From NCBI GenBank assembly GCA_964017145.1, contig CAXHKQ010000267.1, positions 1-15,967 on the forward strand: a DNA stretch of 15,967 bases. The letters run 5' to 3'. The notes beneath the pieces were generated by a model that saw only the letters and a program-made list of their open reading frames with translations, made no database searches and had not been told where the DNA came from. The first letter of the stretch is position 1; each line of letters starts with the position of its first letter. The position numbers and the translations under genes are program-made. Source of the stretch: Agrocybe praecox. Taxonomy: Eukaryota; Basidiomycota; Agaricomycetes; Agaricales; Agrocybaceae. Positions 1 to 8,500 of this stretch are shown in pieces.

Positions 1-600
1 GTTGCGCTATGTGGGTGGTGGGGGGATGATGAAAGACGAACATTGAAAGTGGTTGAAGTTTCCATATTTGGGAAACTTCTCACGCTATTTTCAACGTTTG
101 AGCTCATTGTCAACGGCCTTGCTGAGGCGAATTGAGGGAGGTTTTGATAAAGTAAAATGTATGTATCATGAAGAAGTATATTAAACTGTGGTGTACATAC
201 AAAAAATTTAAAAAAATACATATTTTATTGATCTAAAAATGCGAAATTTGTGATTGAGGGGTGATTTTGTATTTATATTGAAAACATATTTGCTCTTTTG
301 ACATATGATACACCGAGAGATAATCAATTTTTGTGTGTATATTTATACTACATACCATTCTAAACACTTTTACCAAAAAAAGAAGTTGCTAATTTATTGA
401 TACCTTCACCTATTCCTCATAGATGCAAAAATGCATAGAGTCCGAAGGAATTCAGACGGCACCCATATGTACCTGCGTTCCTATTTTTTAAAACATACAT
501 AAAACAAAAGTTTTTTTCTTTCTTCTATTTTATGTACTCCTATATATCTAAATACATCTATTTTATGGATCAGCAAGCCTGGATACGTCCTCATCGTCGC
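1..600. other. Gene-free AT-rich stretch
   Basis: No open frame here has protein-like composition. The first 130 bases are of mixed composition. From about 130 to 600 the DNA is AT-rich, with A and T runs and repeated ATACAT / TACATAC words. I see no RNA gene and no clear promoter. It could be decayed transposon or ordinary intergenic DNA. Confidence 0.5.
55..79. repeat. Perfect 9-bp inverted repeat (hairpin)
   Basis: GAAGTTTCC at 55-63 is followed after a 7-base spacer by its exact reverse complement GGAAACTTC at 71-79. It stands alone, with no gene end beside it and no T-run after it, so no function is assigned. Confidence 0.6.
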
Positions 601-1080
601 TCTCGACGATGAGCGCGATCCGGCTACTGCTCGGACCGGCGTGGGAATTGCCCGATTTGGGTGAATTCCAACCATTAATGCCGTTGACTCCTTACCTTTT
701 GCCCACACGATCACATCCACCCCAAGGTTCAACCAAGGACGACAGCGACTCCAGGCCAACGTGGACGCGGACACGAGGAAAGAGCAAGCGCGGCCAACAA
801 CCGGTGACGGAGAGCACAAGCACGAGGGCGCCAGCGACGACGACAGCGAGCGTGCGGACGTGAGAACCAGAGCCAGGGACGACAATGAGGGAAGGGTGAG
901 AGAGTGAGACCCGGGCGCTGGTGCTCGGCACATGCTCATAGAGGGTGAGAGAAGGCTGATAGGGTGACGAGGCGGGTGAGTGGGAGTGGACGCGCATGAG
1001 CACGGGTGCATAGGAGTGCCTTGCGCGAGGCTGGTGCATAGGGAGAGCTGTGGCCACGCACAACGACATCAACACCGGGC
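601..1080. other. GC-rich patch with no recognisable gene
   Basis: The composition shifts abruptly from AT-rich to GC-rich near position 600. Frames are open on both strands: a plus-strand frame of 84 residues at 609-863, and minus-strand frames across 692-1214. They are rich in Arg, Thr and Ser on one strand and Ser, Pro and Val on the other, as expected when GC-rich low-complexity DNA lacks stops. The 870-1010 part is purine-rich with GGGTGAGAG-like words. I recognise no domain and do not call a gene. Confidence 0.35.
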
Positions 1081-1196
1081 ACGACGACGTGAACAAGCAG
1101 GTACCATGACGTGAACAGGCAGGTACCACGACGTGAACAAGCAGGTACCACGACACAAACGAGCAGGCACCACGACGCAAACGAGCAGATACAACG
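1081..1196. repeat. 22-bp minisatellite, five copies
   Basis: The core GCAGGTACC (with variants GCAGGCACC and GCAGATACA) begins at 1097, 1119, 1141, 1163 and 1185, an exact 22-base period. The unit is roughly CACGACGTGAACAAGCAGGT plus AC. Divergence rises to the right: GTGAACAAGC becomes CAAACGAGC in the last copies. Because 22 is not a multiple of 3, the overlapping minus-strand frames read through it in shifting phases and are products of the repeat, not genes. Confidence 0.85.
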
Positions 1197-1239
1197 TGAG
1201 GTGAAGGTGCGCACAGGGCTGAGTGATAACAGGGTATGT

Positions 1240-2000
1240 TTTTTTGCCCCTCTTTTTTCCTCTTGTTTTCTTTATTTTCTCTGTATGTACATGTGTTACA
1301 ATATATTTTAAATTAGGTACATTACATATTTTTCTTAATAAAATCCTATGTTTTAAAAAATGAAAACAAACCAATGTGACCAAAAGGGTAATTACTGCCG
1401 AAAATGGAAGTTGTCACCTAAATTGCAACGAAATCAACTTATTTTGGGTATGTAATCTTATCTAATCAGACCGGAAAATGTATTCCGAATATCCGGAGTG
1501 CACACTTTATCAAAAATAGACTGCGCGCTCACGCTAAAATTAGATTTATTAATATATTCAACATTATCCGATTACATTTCAAGCCATCCACCCCTCCCCT
1601 ACTCCCAATAGGCGCGCAAAGTGTTTTATAAATCCCTATTAATACATTTAAATTTATTGGTGCAGTTTCCCGCCCCCAAACGGCCCCGAACCCATCGAAA
1701 TAGCCATCCCGACGCCCAAGGAGGCCATTTCGTGCGTTCGGCGGCATGTTTGGCCATGTTTACCAGTGTCCTCCCTCCCTACAGGCCCCCTGCACCTGCT
1801 CCCGCCCTCCTAGACGGCTCCTCGGCTTCCAAAATACCCACTCCTGCTTCTCCAAGCCATTTCCCACCTATATATGCCTGCCCCAGCACCTAAAAATCTC
1901 GAAAAAAAGACCTTCCCTTTTGGGAAGGTAGGAAACTTCCCCCAAGGATTTATAAAGCTATTTAGGCAACTGCCTATATATCATATATAATACTAGCATA
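1240..2000. other. Intergenic DNA, no gene seen
   Basis: This stretch holds AT-rich DNA (1240-1560), then a C-rich, proline-codon-rich stretch (1660-1880). Short frames of 60-90 residues occur on both strands but overlap one another and show no domain. TATATATG-type words occur near 1870 and 1975. I assign no function. Confidence 0.45.
1910..1929. repeat. 8-bp hairpin with TTTT loop
   Basis: ACCTTCCC at 1910-1917 pairs perfectly with GGGAAGGT at 1922-1929 across a four-T loop. An A-run lies just upstream (1902-1908). It is a strong, compact inverted repeat with no adjacent gene. The motif echoes just downstream as GGAAACTTCCCC, so it may belong to a decayed repeat. Confidence 0.6.
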
Positions 2001-2004
2001 TACA

Positions 2005-3116
2005 GGTGGAACATCACCCCAGAGGGCCCTGCTGACTTTCTGCTTCGGTGATGATCGAATTTGACAAAAACGGGGACGGAGTTGACGATGTGGATGTTGA
2101 TGACGATGAAGATGTGCCCATGATGTCATCCTCAGCAAGGTCGTCAAGGAGGTAGAGGTCGTGGGCCAACATGACACCGGCGAGTGATTTGGAACAAGGA
2201 GACATACATATTTTATTTCATTATCATTCGTATTCCTTCACTGAATTCATAGCTTGCAGGCCAATTACCTTCCGTCTGGATCTTGTTAGAATGGCAGTGG
2301 GGGCGGCACTGGTGGACCAAGCCATTCATCCCATCTTCCACCTCCACCGATGCACTCGCACCATGCTCACAGTCGGCTCGATTCAAGCAGCAGCTTGGGT
2401 TTCTTACTCCTTCAGGCCTCTGCCACAACACCAATAATACCTCCACCTCTTCTTCTCACAATCCTCGTTCGTCAAAGCGGCAACGGAATGAATTGGACCC
2501 ATAAAGGCGCATCGCAGTGCGCGAAATTATGGCTTCTCAAGTCAAGGATCTCCTCCGGAGCTTTACCTTCCCGAACAGTCCTAGCTGGCGCGATTCAACG
2601 TTCAACAGGCAGGTTGAGGTTTGCACACAACATGCCCCACCCTGCACGTCCTCTGGCGGAGGTGCACATTTGCACTGACCGTATAGTCCTGATATATGAT
2701 ACCTTGTACGGTGGTGGTGGTCTGTACCACCGGCATACCCCGAACTACACTCCCATGTTCCCAGTTGGTGTGCAGGCGTCACCACCACCAAGCTTCATCC
2801 CCCTCTATCTGTCCCATCATGTGCATCACGAACTGTGTGGACCACCAAATGCGTCTTCGAGGGGCTGCACTCCACAATGGGCCCAGTGGGCCATATCGAT
2901 CCGGACGGGGTGGAGGTCCAGGAGGCAGGTACAACGATGGGCCTGCGTATGACCCGTACTTGATGCATGCAGCACACCCCCTCATATCCATACCACGCCC
3001 ACGCTACCACCTCAGAGTGTGATGCAGCGAGGGCTGTTTGCACCGTTTTTGGAGGCATATGCTGCTGTCGCTGCTTCTGCGGTGATACGACCGGCGTTCG
3101 GCTGTGACTGAACGGT
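2005..3116 (+). pseudogene. Probable relic of a Gly/Arg-rich low-complexity protein gene
   Basis: The plus strand carries protein-like but frame-shifted sequence. The frame at 2350-2952 is rich in His, Pro and Ser, with segments such as PNYTPMFPVG and SPPPSFIPLY. Near 2850 the sensible reading moves to another frame that gives GPSGPYRSGRGGGPGGRYND followed by GPAYDPY, an RGG-style segment. Near 3010 it moves again to a frame giving LPPQSVMQRG and AYAAVAASAV. Three overlapping frames that each read well for a stretch suggest one decayed coding region or several exons whose junctions I cannot place. The composition recalls the region before the La domain of basidiomycete LARP1-like RNA-binding proteins, but no La domain is present, so that is only a guess. 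The left part (2050-2180) contains an Asp/Val-rich or Ser/Thr-rich stretch, depending on strand. Confidence 0.3.
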
Positions 3117-3148
3117 AGTCCGAGGATCTAACCTACTTAATTTTCGGC

Positions 3149-3169
3149 ATAATAAAAGAGTTTTATTAT
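3149..3169. repeat. AT-rich 9-bp hairpin
   Basis: ATAATAAAA at 3149-3157 pairs perfectly with TTTTATTAT at 3161-3169 around the loop GAG. It lies at the left edge of the repeat block. AT-rich perfect hairpins are common in non-autonomous transposons, but this one could also be a simple accident of an AATAAAA stretch. Confidence 0.6.
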
Positions 3170-3972
3170 TAAGTCTACACGAATACAAGCAAGGATAGCT
3201 ACATGTTTGGCTAGGGGAAACCACTCTAAAGACCCAAGGACGAACCTTACGAGTGCTAGAGTTAGTTTTAGCAGTTCCTCGGAAACACGTGGAAACGCTT
3301 TAACGGCAATACAGCAAGATCGAAGGCTCCTAGGATAATATTATTCCACCAGGGATGTAAGCTAAGGCCTGCTAATAATAAGTTTAATGGTGCTATGGCC
3401 ACCTATTATTACGCAGTGCGCGACACGTCCACATCTACTTAATATGGTAACGGAAAGTTCCCACCATACGGAAGTACATGTAAACTACTGCAATCGTTCC
3501 TAGGAACGTTAACTCAAAGCGGTAGGACCAGTCATAGCATTAAACAAATACATTACTGGTCCCTAGGAACATAGTGGGCACTATGCAAACGAAATGACAA
3601 GCACTAGTAATGCCAATTAGGACTTGCCGATGTCTGCTCGAGTCAGATCGCTGATAAACCTAAAAGGAGAAGTTCCTAGGAACGCTTACACATGGTCTTA
3701 AGACCCTCAGATATGTGCAGTTACCTTAAACGGCAGTTGTGGAGCCGAGGATTGTAGATCCATACGATAACACGGTACTCCGATGCTTCGGACCCTACGA
3801 CGTCGATCAATGATCGTCGGCTAATGCGAATAAGCGCCCTCGGAGCGTCATGCTCGAGTCAGCGACTTGCCCAACCATACGAACCCTTCCGAGGGTATAC
3901 AAAAACACGCATGGTACCTACTGGTTGCTTATGCATCGAGTGGAGCTACCTAGCGTTAACCAATAATATTAT

Positions 3973-4028
3973 TTCCTGTATTTTCCGAGCATTTCCGATC
4001 CGTTCCAAGTATTCCTGTATTTTCCGAG
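3973..4028. repeat. 17-bp direct repeat TTCCTGTATTTTCCGAG
   Basis: Identical 17-base copies lie at 3973-3989 and 4012-4028, a 39-base period. They sit immediately upstream of the TATATAAA sequence near 4038, where upstream promoter repeats would be expected if this is an LTR U3 region. No promoter activity can be claimed from sequence alone. Confidence 0.75.
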
Positions 4029-4037
4029 ATCTAGCAC

Positions 4038-4045
4038 TATATAAA
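4038..4045 (+). promoter_or_regulatory. Possible TATA box of the repeat block
   Basis: TATATAAA lies just after the paired 17-bp repeats and about 110 bases before an AATAAA at 4151. The order and spacing are compatible with a retrotransposon LTR promoter and polyadenylation signal. TATA-like words are frequent in this AT-rich DNA, so the call is weak. Confidence 0.25.
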
Positions 4046-4292
4046 CAGCCTGTAAATTACCGTAGCACCCCAGATAAACTAGAACCCAGTTGTCCACATT
4101 CGAGGGACGCGCATTGAGTTGCAAACTCCTAGGATCGACCTTTGGTACCTAATAAATCTCCGCGAGAGTTGGTTTTATTGAACAGACTACCTACCGTGTC
4201 ATTTGAGCATCTTGGCGTTAGTTGAGCGACTTGAGTTAACTTGTAGAGTTCTCGAGGAACCTAAATAAATGTATTGGGATAAAGTTTCCTCT

Positions 4293-4550
4293 GTCTTAAG
4301 TGACATAAAGCTTAATACCCGCCTAAGTGGCAAGAATTGTCTAAGTGACGCCTAAGTGGCCCGTTCCTAGGGATAAGTTCCCTGCCTAAGTGGCAAATTG
4401 TCTAAGTGACGCCTAAGTGGCCCGTTCCGAGGGATAAGTTCCCTGCCTAAGTGGCAAATAGTCTAAGTGACGCCTAAGTGGCCCGTTTAGGATTGAGTCC
4501 CCTTTCTAAGTGATTAAAAGACTTTGGATTAAGTATCCAGCCTAAGTGGC
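4293..4550. repeat. CTAAGTG array with a 61-63 bp tandem repeat
   Basis: Three tandem units begin at 4321, 4384 and 4445 and end near 4505. The first unit has two extra bases. Each holds three CTAAGTG cores: GC-CTAAGTG-GC, GT-CTAAGTG-AC and GC-CTAAGTG-GC, followed in units 1 and 2 by a degraded GTTCCTAGG-type motif and AAGTTCCCT. Two further cores lie at 4506-4512 (T..A flanks) and 4542-4548 (GC..GC flanks), and a variant GTCTTAAGTGAC is at 4293-4304. There are eleven exact cores in about 230 bases. No reading frame runs through the array. Confidence 0.9.
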
Positions 4551-4833
4551 GAACTACCTACACACTACATCTTGTGGAAACACATTAAATCTACGTTTAC
4601 ACTTTCTGAGGAACTTCGCTTTGTGCGTAAGCTACTCAAACACTTGTGATCTTCGATCCTAGGAAACGTTCTGTTGCATTAGAGAGTGTATCTTTAGAGA
4701 GAAAACATAATTAACGACGTGTATCGCGTATCCCTCCCACGAAAGAACTAATCACATTGATTGGGTTTTGTTTCGGAGTATATACAAAGTACAAATTGTA
4801 CATACACACTCAACCCCGCAGCAAGCACCTTAG

Positions 4834-4977
4834 CGGGTGGTGGGTCGAGGATTGGAGGGCCTGCAGGTGCTGGAGGAGCCGGGTTGGAGTGGTCTTCGCA
4901 TGGACAATCACAGACCCATGAGACAACTGTGTCGCCGCCGCCGCATGGGCATCGCGGTTCGGGAAGAGGTAGTCATA
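4834..4977 (+). pseudogene. Possible orphan exon of the Gly/Pro/His-rich gene
   Basis: The segment is bounded by a TAG acceptor (4831-4833) and a GTATGT donor (4978-4983). One open frame reads as a Gly/Ser/Pro/His-rich peptide with GGPAGAGGAG, EWSSHGQSQ and VSPPPHGHRG, the style of the relic at 2005-3116. A T-rich tract follows the donor, as in an intron or 3' region. A second frame is also open but is Arg/Leu-rich and less protein-like. If both pieces come from one gene, the repeat block between them is an insertion. It could also be GC-rich sequence that happens to lack stops. Confidence 0.25.
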
Positions 4978-4978
4978 G

Positions 4979-5493
4979 TATGTTTTTTTTTTTCCTTTCC
5001 TTTCTTTTCATTTTATTTTATTTTATTTAAATTTGCCTTTGTTGTTTGCGTTACGATTTTTCTTCTTGACGGACTTTCTTTTCGTACACATTCCCCCCTT
5101 TTAGTTCCTTCTTTTTCCTATGTTTTCAGAACCCCTGTCGTGTTCGTCTCATACCGTTCGACTTTTATTTTATTTTATTCTATGTTTTTTTACAAGTCTA
5201 GGCATCTCCTCTACTCCATAAAATCTTGATTGGATTGTTCGTCTCATCTTTTTTCTATTTATGGTTTCAAACTTATGGTTTTAGAGAATAATTTCGTCCC
5301 CTGAGGTGGGGTAGTATACTCTCTCCCTTATTACTATCCGCCATTCATTTCTAATGGTGTAGTTCTCTCTCATCGACACCGTTCTAGACTTAGTCTCACA
5401 CAATGAGGCTGCCTTCCGAAACCACGATATATGATAAGTAGAAGGCTTATAGCAGAAGAAAGTAGGCATTGTTTGAGAACACATTGCCACTAT
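4979..5493. other. T-rich stretch and 3' flank of the NLR gene
   Basis: From 4983 to about 5200 the plus strand is rich in T, with several ATTTT / TTTTATTTTA runs. From 5280 to 5493 the composition is mixed; this is where the 3' untranslated region of the minus-strand NLR gene should lie. The open frames at 4837-5229 and 5281-5490 look like by-products. I see no certain polyadenylation signal for the NLR gene. Confidence 0.4.
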
Positions 5494-5771
5494 TCATAGC
5501 GCTGCAGTCATATCGAACATAACTACAAGGCCGGATTGGTACCCCAAACATATTTGGTTGCCCCAAGTTGAGAAACAGAAGATGTTGCGATATTGAGAGG
5601 GAATCCAGCAGTGACGGAGGCTGGCCATTATCCATTCACTATCGTCTGATATCCGAAGAGTGGAAGATTGCTGTGAGTGATAGAAAATGCGGAATGAGGA
5701 AGGAGTAATTCTGGTCACTCTACTGCCATCGGGTAATGTGAGAGCTGAAGTGGACATTGATTGAGAACTGC
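5494..5771 (-). other. C-terminal diverged propeller tail of the NLR
   Basis: After repeat 8 the sequence leaves the uniform WD40 pattern: STSALTLPDGSRVTRI, then LRISDDSEWIMASLRHCWIP and a last segment CLGYQSGLVVMFDM ending TAAL-stop at 5494. A final WIM...CWIPS...CLGY-SG-V pattern is typical of the C-terminal blades of Agaricomycete NACHT-WD40 proteins, which shows the 3' end of the gene is complete. It lies beyond both nonsense codons, is still open, and has no frameshift, so loss of reading is probably recent. Confidence 0.75.
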
Positions 5772-6042
5772 CTGTCATCACATTCCAAATTCGGACTGTT
5801 CCGTCGTATGATCCAGAGACAACTCGGCTGCCATCCTGCGAGAATGCGACAGAGTTCACTGAATGTATGTGGCCCTTCAGCTCAGCTTCCACCTCGCCTG
5901 TTGTCACATTCCAAATTCTGACTGTTTCATCAGATGATCCAGATACAACTCGGCTGCCATCCTGTGAGAATGCGACAGAGTTCACTGAATGTATGTGGCC
6001 CTTCAGCTCAGCCTCCACCTCGCCTGTTGTCACATTCCAAAT

Positions 6043-6045
6043 TCA
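6043..6045 (-). other. In-frame TGA in WD40 repeat 6 (CGA in sister repeats)
   Basis: The codon between TV and IWNV is CGA (Arg) in the other seven repeats and TGA here. It is again a C-to-T transition at a CpG, at a different position of the repeat from the first stop, so it arose independently and was not copied from it by gene conversion. Confidence 0.85.
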
Positions 6046-6717
6046 GACTGTTTTGTCAGATGATCCAGATACAACTCGGCTGCCATCCTGCGAGAATGCG
6101 ACAGAGTTCACTGAATGTATGTGGCCCTTCAGCTCAGACTCCACCTCGCCTGTTGTCACATTCCAAATTCGGACTGTTTTGTCATCTGATCCAGAGACAA
6201 CTTGGCTGCCATCCTGCGAGAATGCAACAGAGTTCACTGAATATATGTGGCCCTTCAGCTTGGCAGCCTCCACCTCACTGCCTGTTGTCACATTCCAAAT
6301 TCGGACTGTTTTGTCATGTGATCCAGAGACAACTCGGCTGCCATCCTGTGAGAATGCAACAGATGCCACTGAAAGTGTGTGGCCCTTCAGCTCAGCCTCC
6401 ACCTCACCTGTTGTCAGTGTCACATTCCAAATTCGGACTGTTTTGTCGTGTGATCCAGAGACAACTCGGCTGCCATCCTGCGAGAATGCAACAGAGTTCA
6501 CTGAATATATGTGGCCCTCCAGCTCAGACTCCACCTCGCCTGTCATCACATTCCAAATTCGGACTGTTCCGTCGTATGATCCAGAGACAACTCGGCTGCC
6601 ATCCTGCGAGAATGCAACAGAGTCCACCATATCTGTGTGGCCCTTCAGCTCAGACTCCACCTCGCCCGTTGTCACATTCCAAATTCGGACTGTTTTGTCA
6701 TGTGATCCAGAGACAAC

Positions 6718-6720
6718 TCA
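6718..6720 (-). other. In-frame TGA in WD40 repeat 1 (CGA in sister repeats)
   Basis: The codon following QDGS is CGA (Arg) in six other repeats and TGA here, on the coding strand. It is a single C-to-T transition at a CpG. It ends translation after about 948 codons, removing almost the whole propeller. No GT-AG pair of the gene's usual size that would remove this stop was evident. Confidence 0.85.
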
Positions 6721-6759
6721 GCTGCCATCTTGCGAGAATGCAACAGAGTTCACCTCTGA

Positions 6760-7980
6760 CCCATTACTTATAACATGCTCTGTTGTGCCCCACAAGTCAG
6801 ATAAACCAAAAATAACTTTTGGCACTCTGCTGACATCTGCAACGTATGTTTTGCGTATCAATGATTTCTTTGGCATCCAAACAAGTGCAGACTGGTAGAT
6901 CTCCATGCAGTGTTTCTGGACAGCTCCAAAGTTCATTTGTAGACATTGGCGGGCATCATCAACAAACAAACGAAGCTCATCATATCCAAAGCTCTGTCAT
7001 TCAAAAAACTATTAGACTCCCAAAAAATAGCCCTCATTCTGGACCACGACTTACTGATAAAACGGTGGCAATGCTGCTCAGGGATTTCACTCCTGTCTCC
7101 AATTCCCGTAGTGTGCTGAGACACTCTATCCAGTGTAAAAGATGTTCATGTAGAAAAAGGCAAAGAGTGTTCATAAGTACAGTGTCGAATACCTTGACTT
7201 CTGCTAAATGAGCAGCCCAATAGACACATGAGTATTTGAGTGCATCAGAGATTTTGCCAACATTTTGCAAGGAGTTGGTCCTTTCTCTATGCGAAATTGT
7301 TGATTCTTTGGGGATTTCACATATGTTGTACTTTAGTGACCGGTTCATCTGCTTCAGACATTTGAGAGCTAGCAGTTCATGACCCTCTGAAGCATCCAAA
7401 GCACGGAATGAGGAGCGCTCGGAAGTAAAACGATCAGGAGAACAACGGATGGGACTGGTTATGAAGTCAGGAAATGAGGCGTGGAATGGAGCAACTACAG
7501 CCTTTGGTTGTTCAGGAATGTGAATAGCAGAGGTGAGTGGCGACAAATACTTATACACATTGTTCCTTTCAGATAGAGATGCAATGGCTTCCATCGGCAA
7601 CGGATTTCGAAGGAATATAATGATCAACATGAGGTCCCTCATGGGATCAACTTCATGTGACTGCTTCTCCTTACAGGCCATTTCCAAAATACATATGTAG
7701 AGAGTGTCAATGTCAGTTTTGAAATTGGTGACCGATTCCAGGCCGAGTTTAGCCATTTCGGAAAGACGAGACTTGTAGAGCTTGCCACCGCTGCCACCAA
7801 TGTAACGAACAGCAGTTGCTGCGTAGATGAAGAATTTACCGCAACGCGCGGTGAGGCCGTCTAGCTCGGGTTGCAAGGGCCATTCTTCTGCAGTACGACG
7901 ACGGTTGTCGTTCCTGATTTTGGCTAAGGATGTCTCGAGATACTTGCGGATATCTTCCTGGACCACATTCTCCTCGATAT
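6760..7980 (-). other. NACHT-distal helical / winged-helix linker
   Basis: After NACHT come FFIYAATAVRYIGG, a DIDTLYICIL helix, LIIIFLRNPLPMEAIASL, then PFHASFPDF. This order is seen in many fungal NACHT-WD40 proteins and probably corresponds to the winged-helix and helical subdomains that hold STAND proteins inactive. The 61-nt intron 8 (7054-6994) splits it, joining ATVLS to SFGYDELRLF. The last stretch before the propeller (KTYVADVSRVPKVIFG) leads straight into the first WD40 repeat. No stop occurs in this segment. Confidence 0.75.
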
Positions 7981-8500
7981 TGTGGAGATAGAAAGCCGTT
8001 GCTCTGTTATCCCCGGAGTTGAAGGCGTCGCTAATGGGAGATTCGTCACGACTGGAAATGAACACCTTCAGAGGAATTGTCGATGCTAACCCAAGAACAA
8101 GTTTAATGAATGCAGAGACAACTCGAGGGTCGACGCATTCATCGATGGCATCAATGACGATAACTTTGTATACCTTGTCCACCGTGCCAGCAGTCGTTCG
8201 AATAGGGTTATAAACGAGCTTTTTGAACTGCTCATTCATATTATGAAAGGTCGGTTCCGCTAGTTTATCGTCACGCTTGATGGCCTTGACGACCTCAACT
8301 TTGATAGCAGGTGAAGCTCTGGCGAGCGAGTGCGCAATAACAGGGATAATAAGACGCGCATTCCACGTCTTCTCGGATGCTCTAGAAGCAAAGAAGCTGC
8401 CGCCAAGCATGTTTTTCGCTTCAAGAATCTCACAGAACGTGTGCGCGATCGTCGATTTGCCAATTCCAGCCATGCCTGCCATCCAGTATACCTTGCTGCT
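7980..8500 (-). other. NACHT NTPase domain
   Basis: Walker A reads GMAGIGKST (8450-8476), with the invariant Lys and Ser present. The Walker B region VIVIDAIDEC (8135-8164) has the two acidic positions after the hydrophobic strand, and the sensor-1-like FISSRDES follows about 25 residues later. These are the nucleotide-binding signatures of NACHT proteins, where ATP or GTP exchange drives oligomerisation. FFASR after Walker A is typical of fungal NACHT-WD40 proteins. All key residues seem intact, so the switch itself is not the broken part of this gene. Confidence 0.92.

Larger units (their letters stand above)
3274..4667. repeat. Dispersed palindromic motif GTTCCTAGGAAC
   Basis: Perfect copies lie at 3496-3507 (extended to CGTTCCTAGGAACG, 3495-3508) and 3672-3683. 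Near copies are at 3274 (CTCGG core), 3327, 3559-3570 (one mismatch), 4127, 4248-4260 (GTTCTCGAGGAAC), 4363, 4425, 4604 and 4655. The inverted symmetry is kept in the two exact copies and in several of the variants. I did not see the motif elsewhere in the window. Confidence 0.7.
3117..4830. repeat. Non-coding repeat block, possibly a transposon or LTR-like element
   Basis: Over 1.7 kb only one frame approaches 100 residues (3824-4117) and it shows no domain. Instead the block is dense in short repeated words: about ten GTTCCTAGGAAC-like palindromes, a 61-63 bp tandem array, a 17-bp direct repeat and a duplicated GCTCGAGTCAG (near 3638 and 3853). A TATATAAA box near 4038 followed by AATAAA near 4151 is the arrangement found in LTRs. 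The ends are unclear: TGTGA (3103) and TCACA (4752-4756) could be LTR termini, but the five bases outside them do not match, so there is no target-site duplication. Coding-like sequence on both sides suggests insertion into a gene. Confidence 0.5.
5772..6759 (-). repeat. Eight near-identical WD40 repeats
   Basis: The conserved part SVAFSQDGS-RVVSGS-x-D-x-TVRIWNV recurs eight times. The plus-strand word CTGCCATC marks starts at 5828, 5954, 6080, 6206, 6338, 6470, 6596 and 6722: a 126-base period except two 132-base steps. Identity between repeats is very high at the DNA level, a sign of concerted evolution by recombination. Differences cluster at few codons: the residue after SGS (H, Y, D or S), the one after D (K, G or E), and GH followed by TD, TL, IY or IH, then VD, VN or VA. 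Repeats 3 and 4 (coding order) each end with two extra residues. Repeats 1 and 6 contain TGA stops; repeat 5 has Gln for Arg. Confidence 0.95.

Noticed and set aside
692..1383. Minus-strand frames of 92-162 residues over the minisatellite
   Set aside because: Their repetitive Val/Pro/Cys/Ser text comes from the 22-bp repeat read in changing phases; no domain is present.
3103..4756. A 1.65-kb LTR with TGTGA...TCACA ends
   Set aside because: The termini are inverted and TATA/AATAAA signals lie inside, but the flanking five bases (TCGGC and TTGAT) do not match as a target-site duplication, and no convincing primer-binding site follows. Kept only as an LTR-like possibility.
5867..6898. Plus-strand open frames of 343 and 279 residues with internal repeats
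   Set aside because: They are antisense to the WD40 array. The repeat unit is a multiple of three bases, so any frame open in one unit stays open through all of them. The minus strand has clear WD40 motifs.
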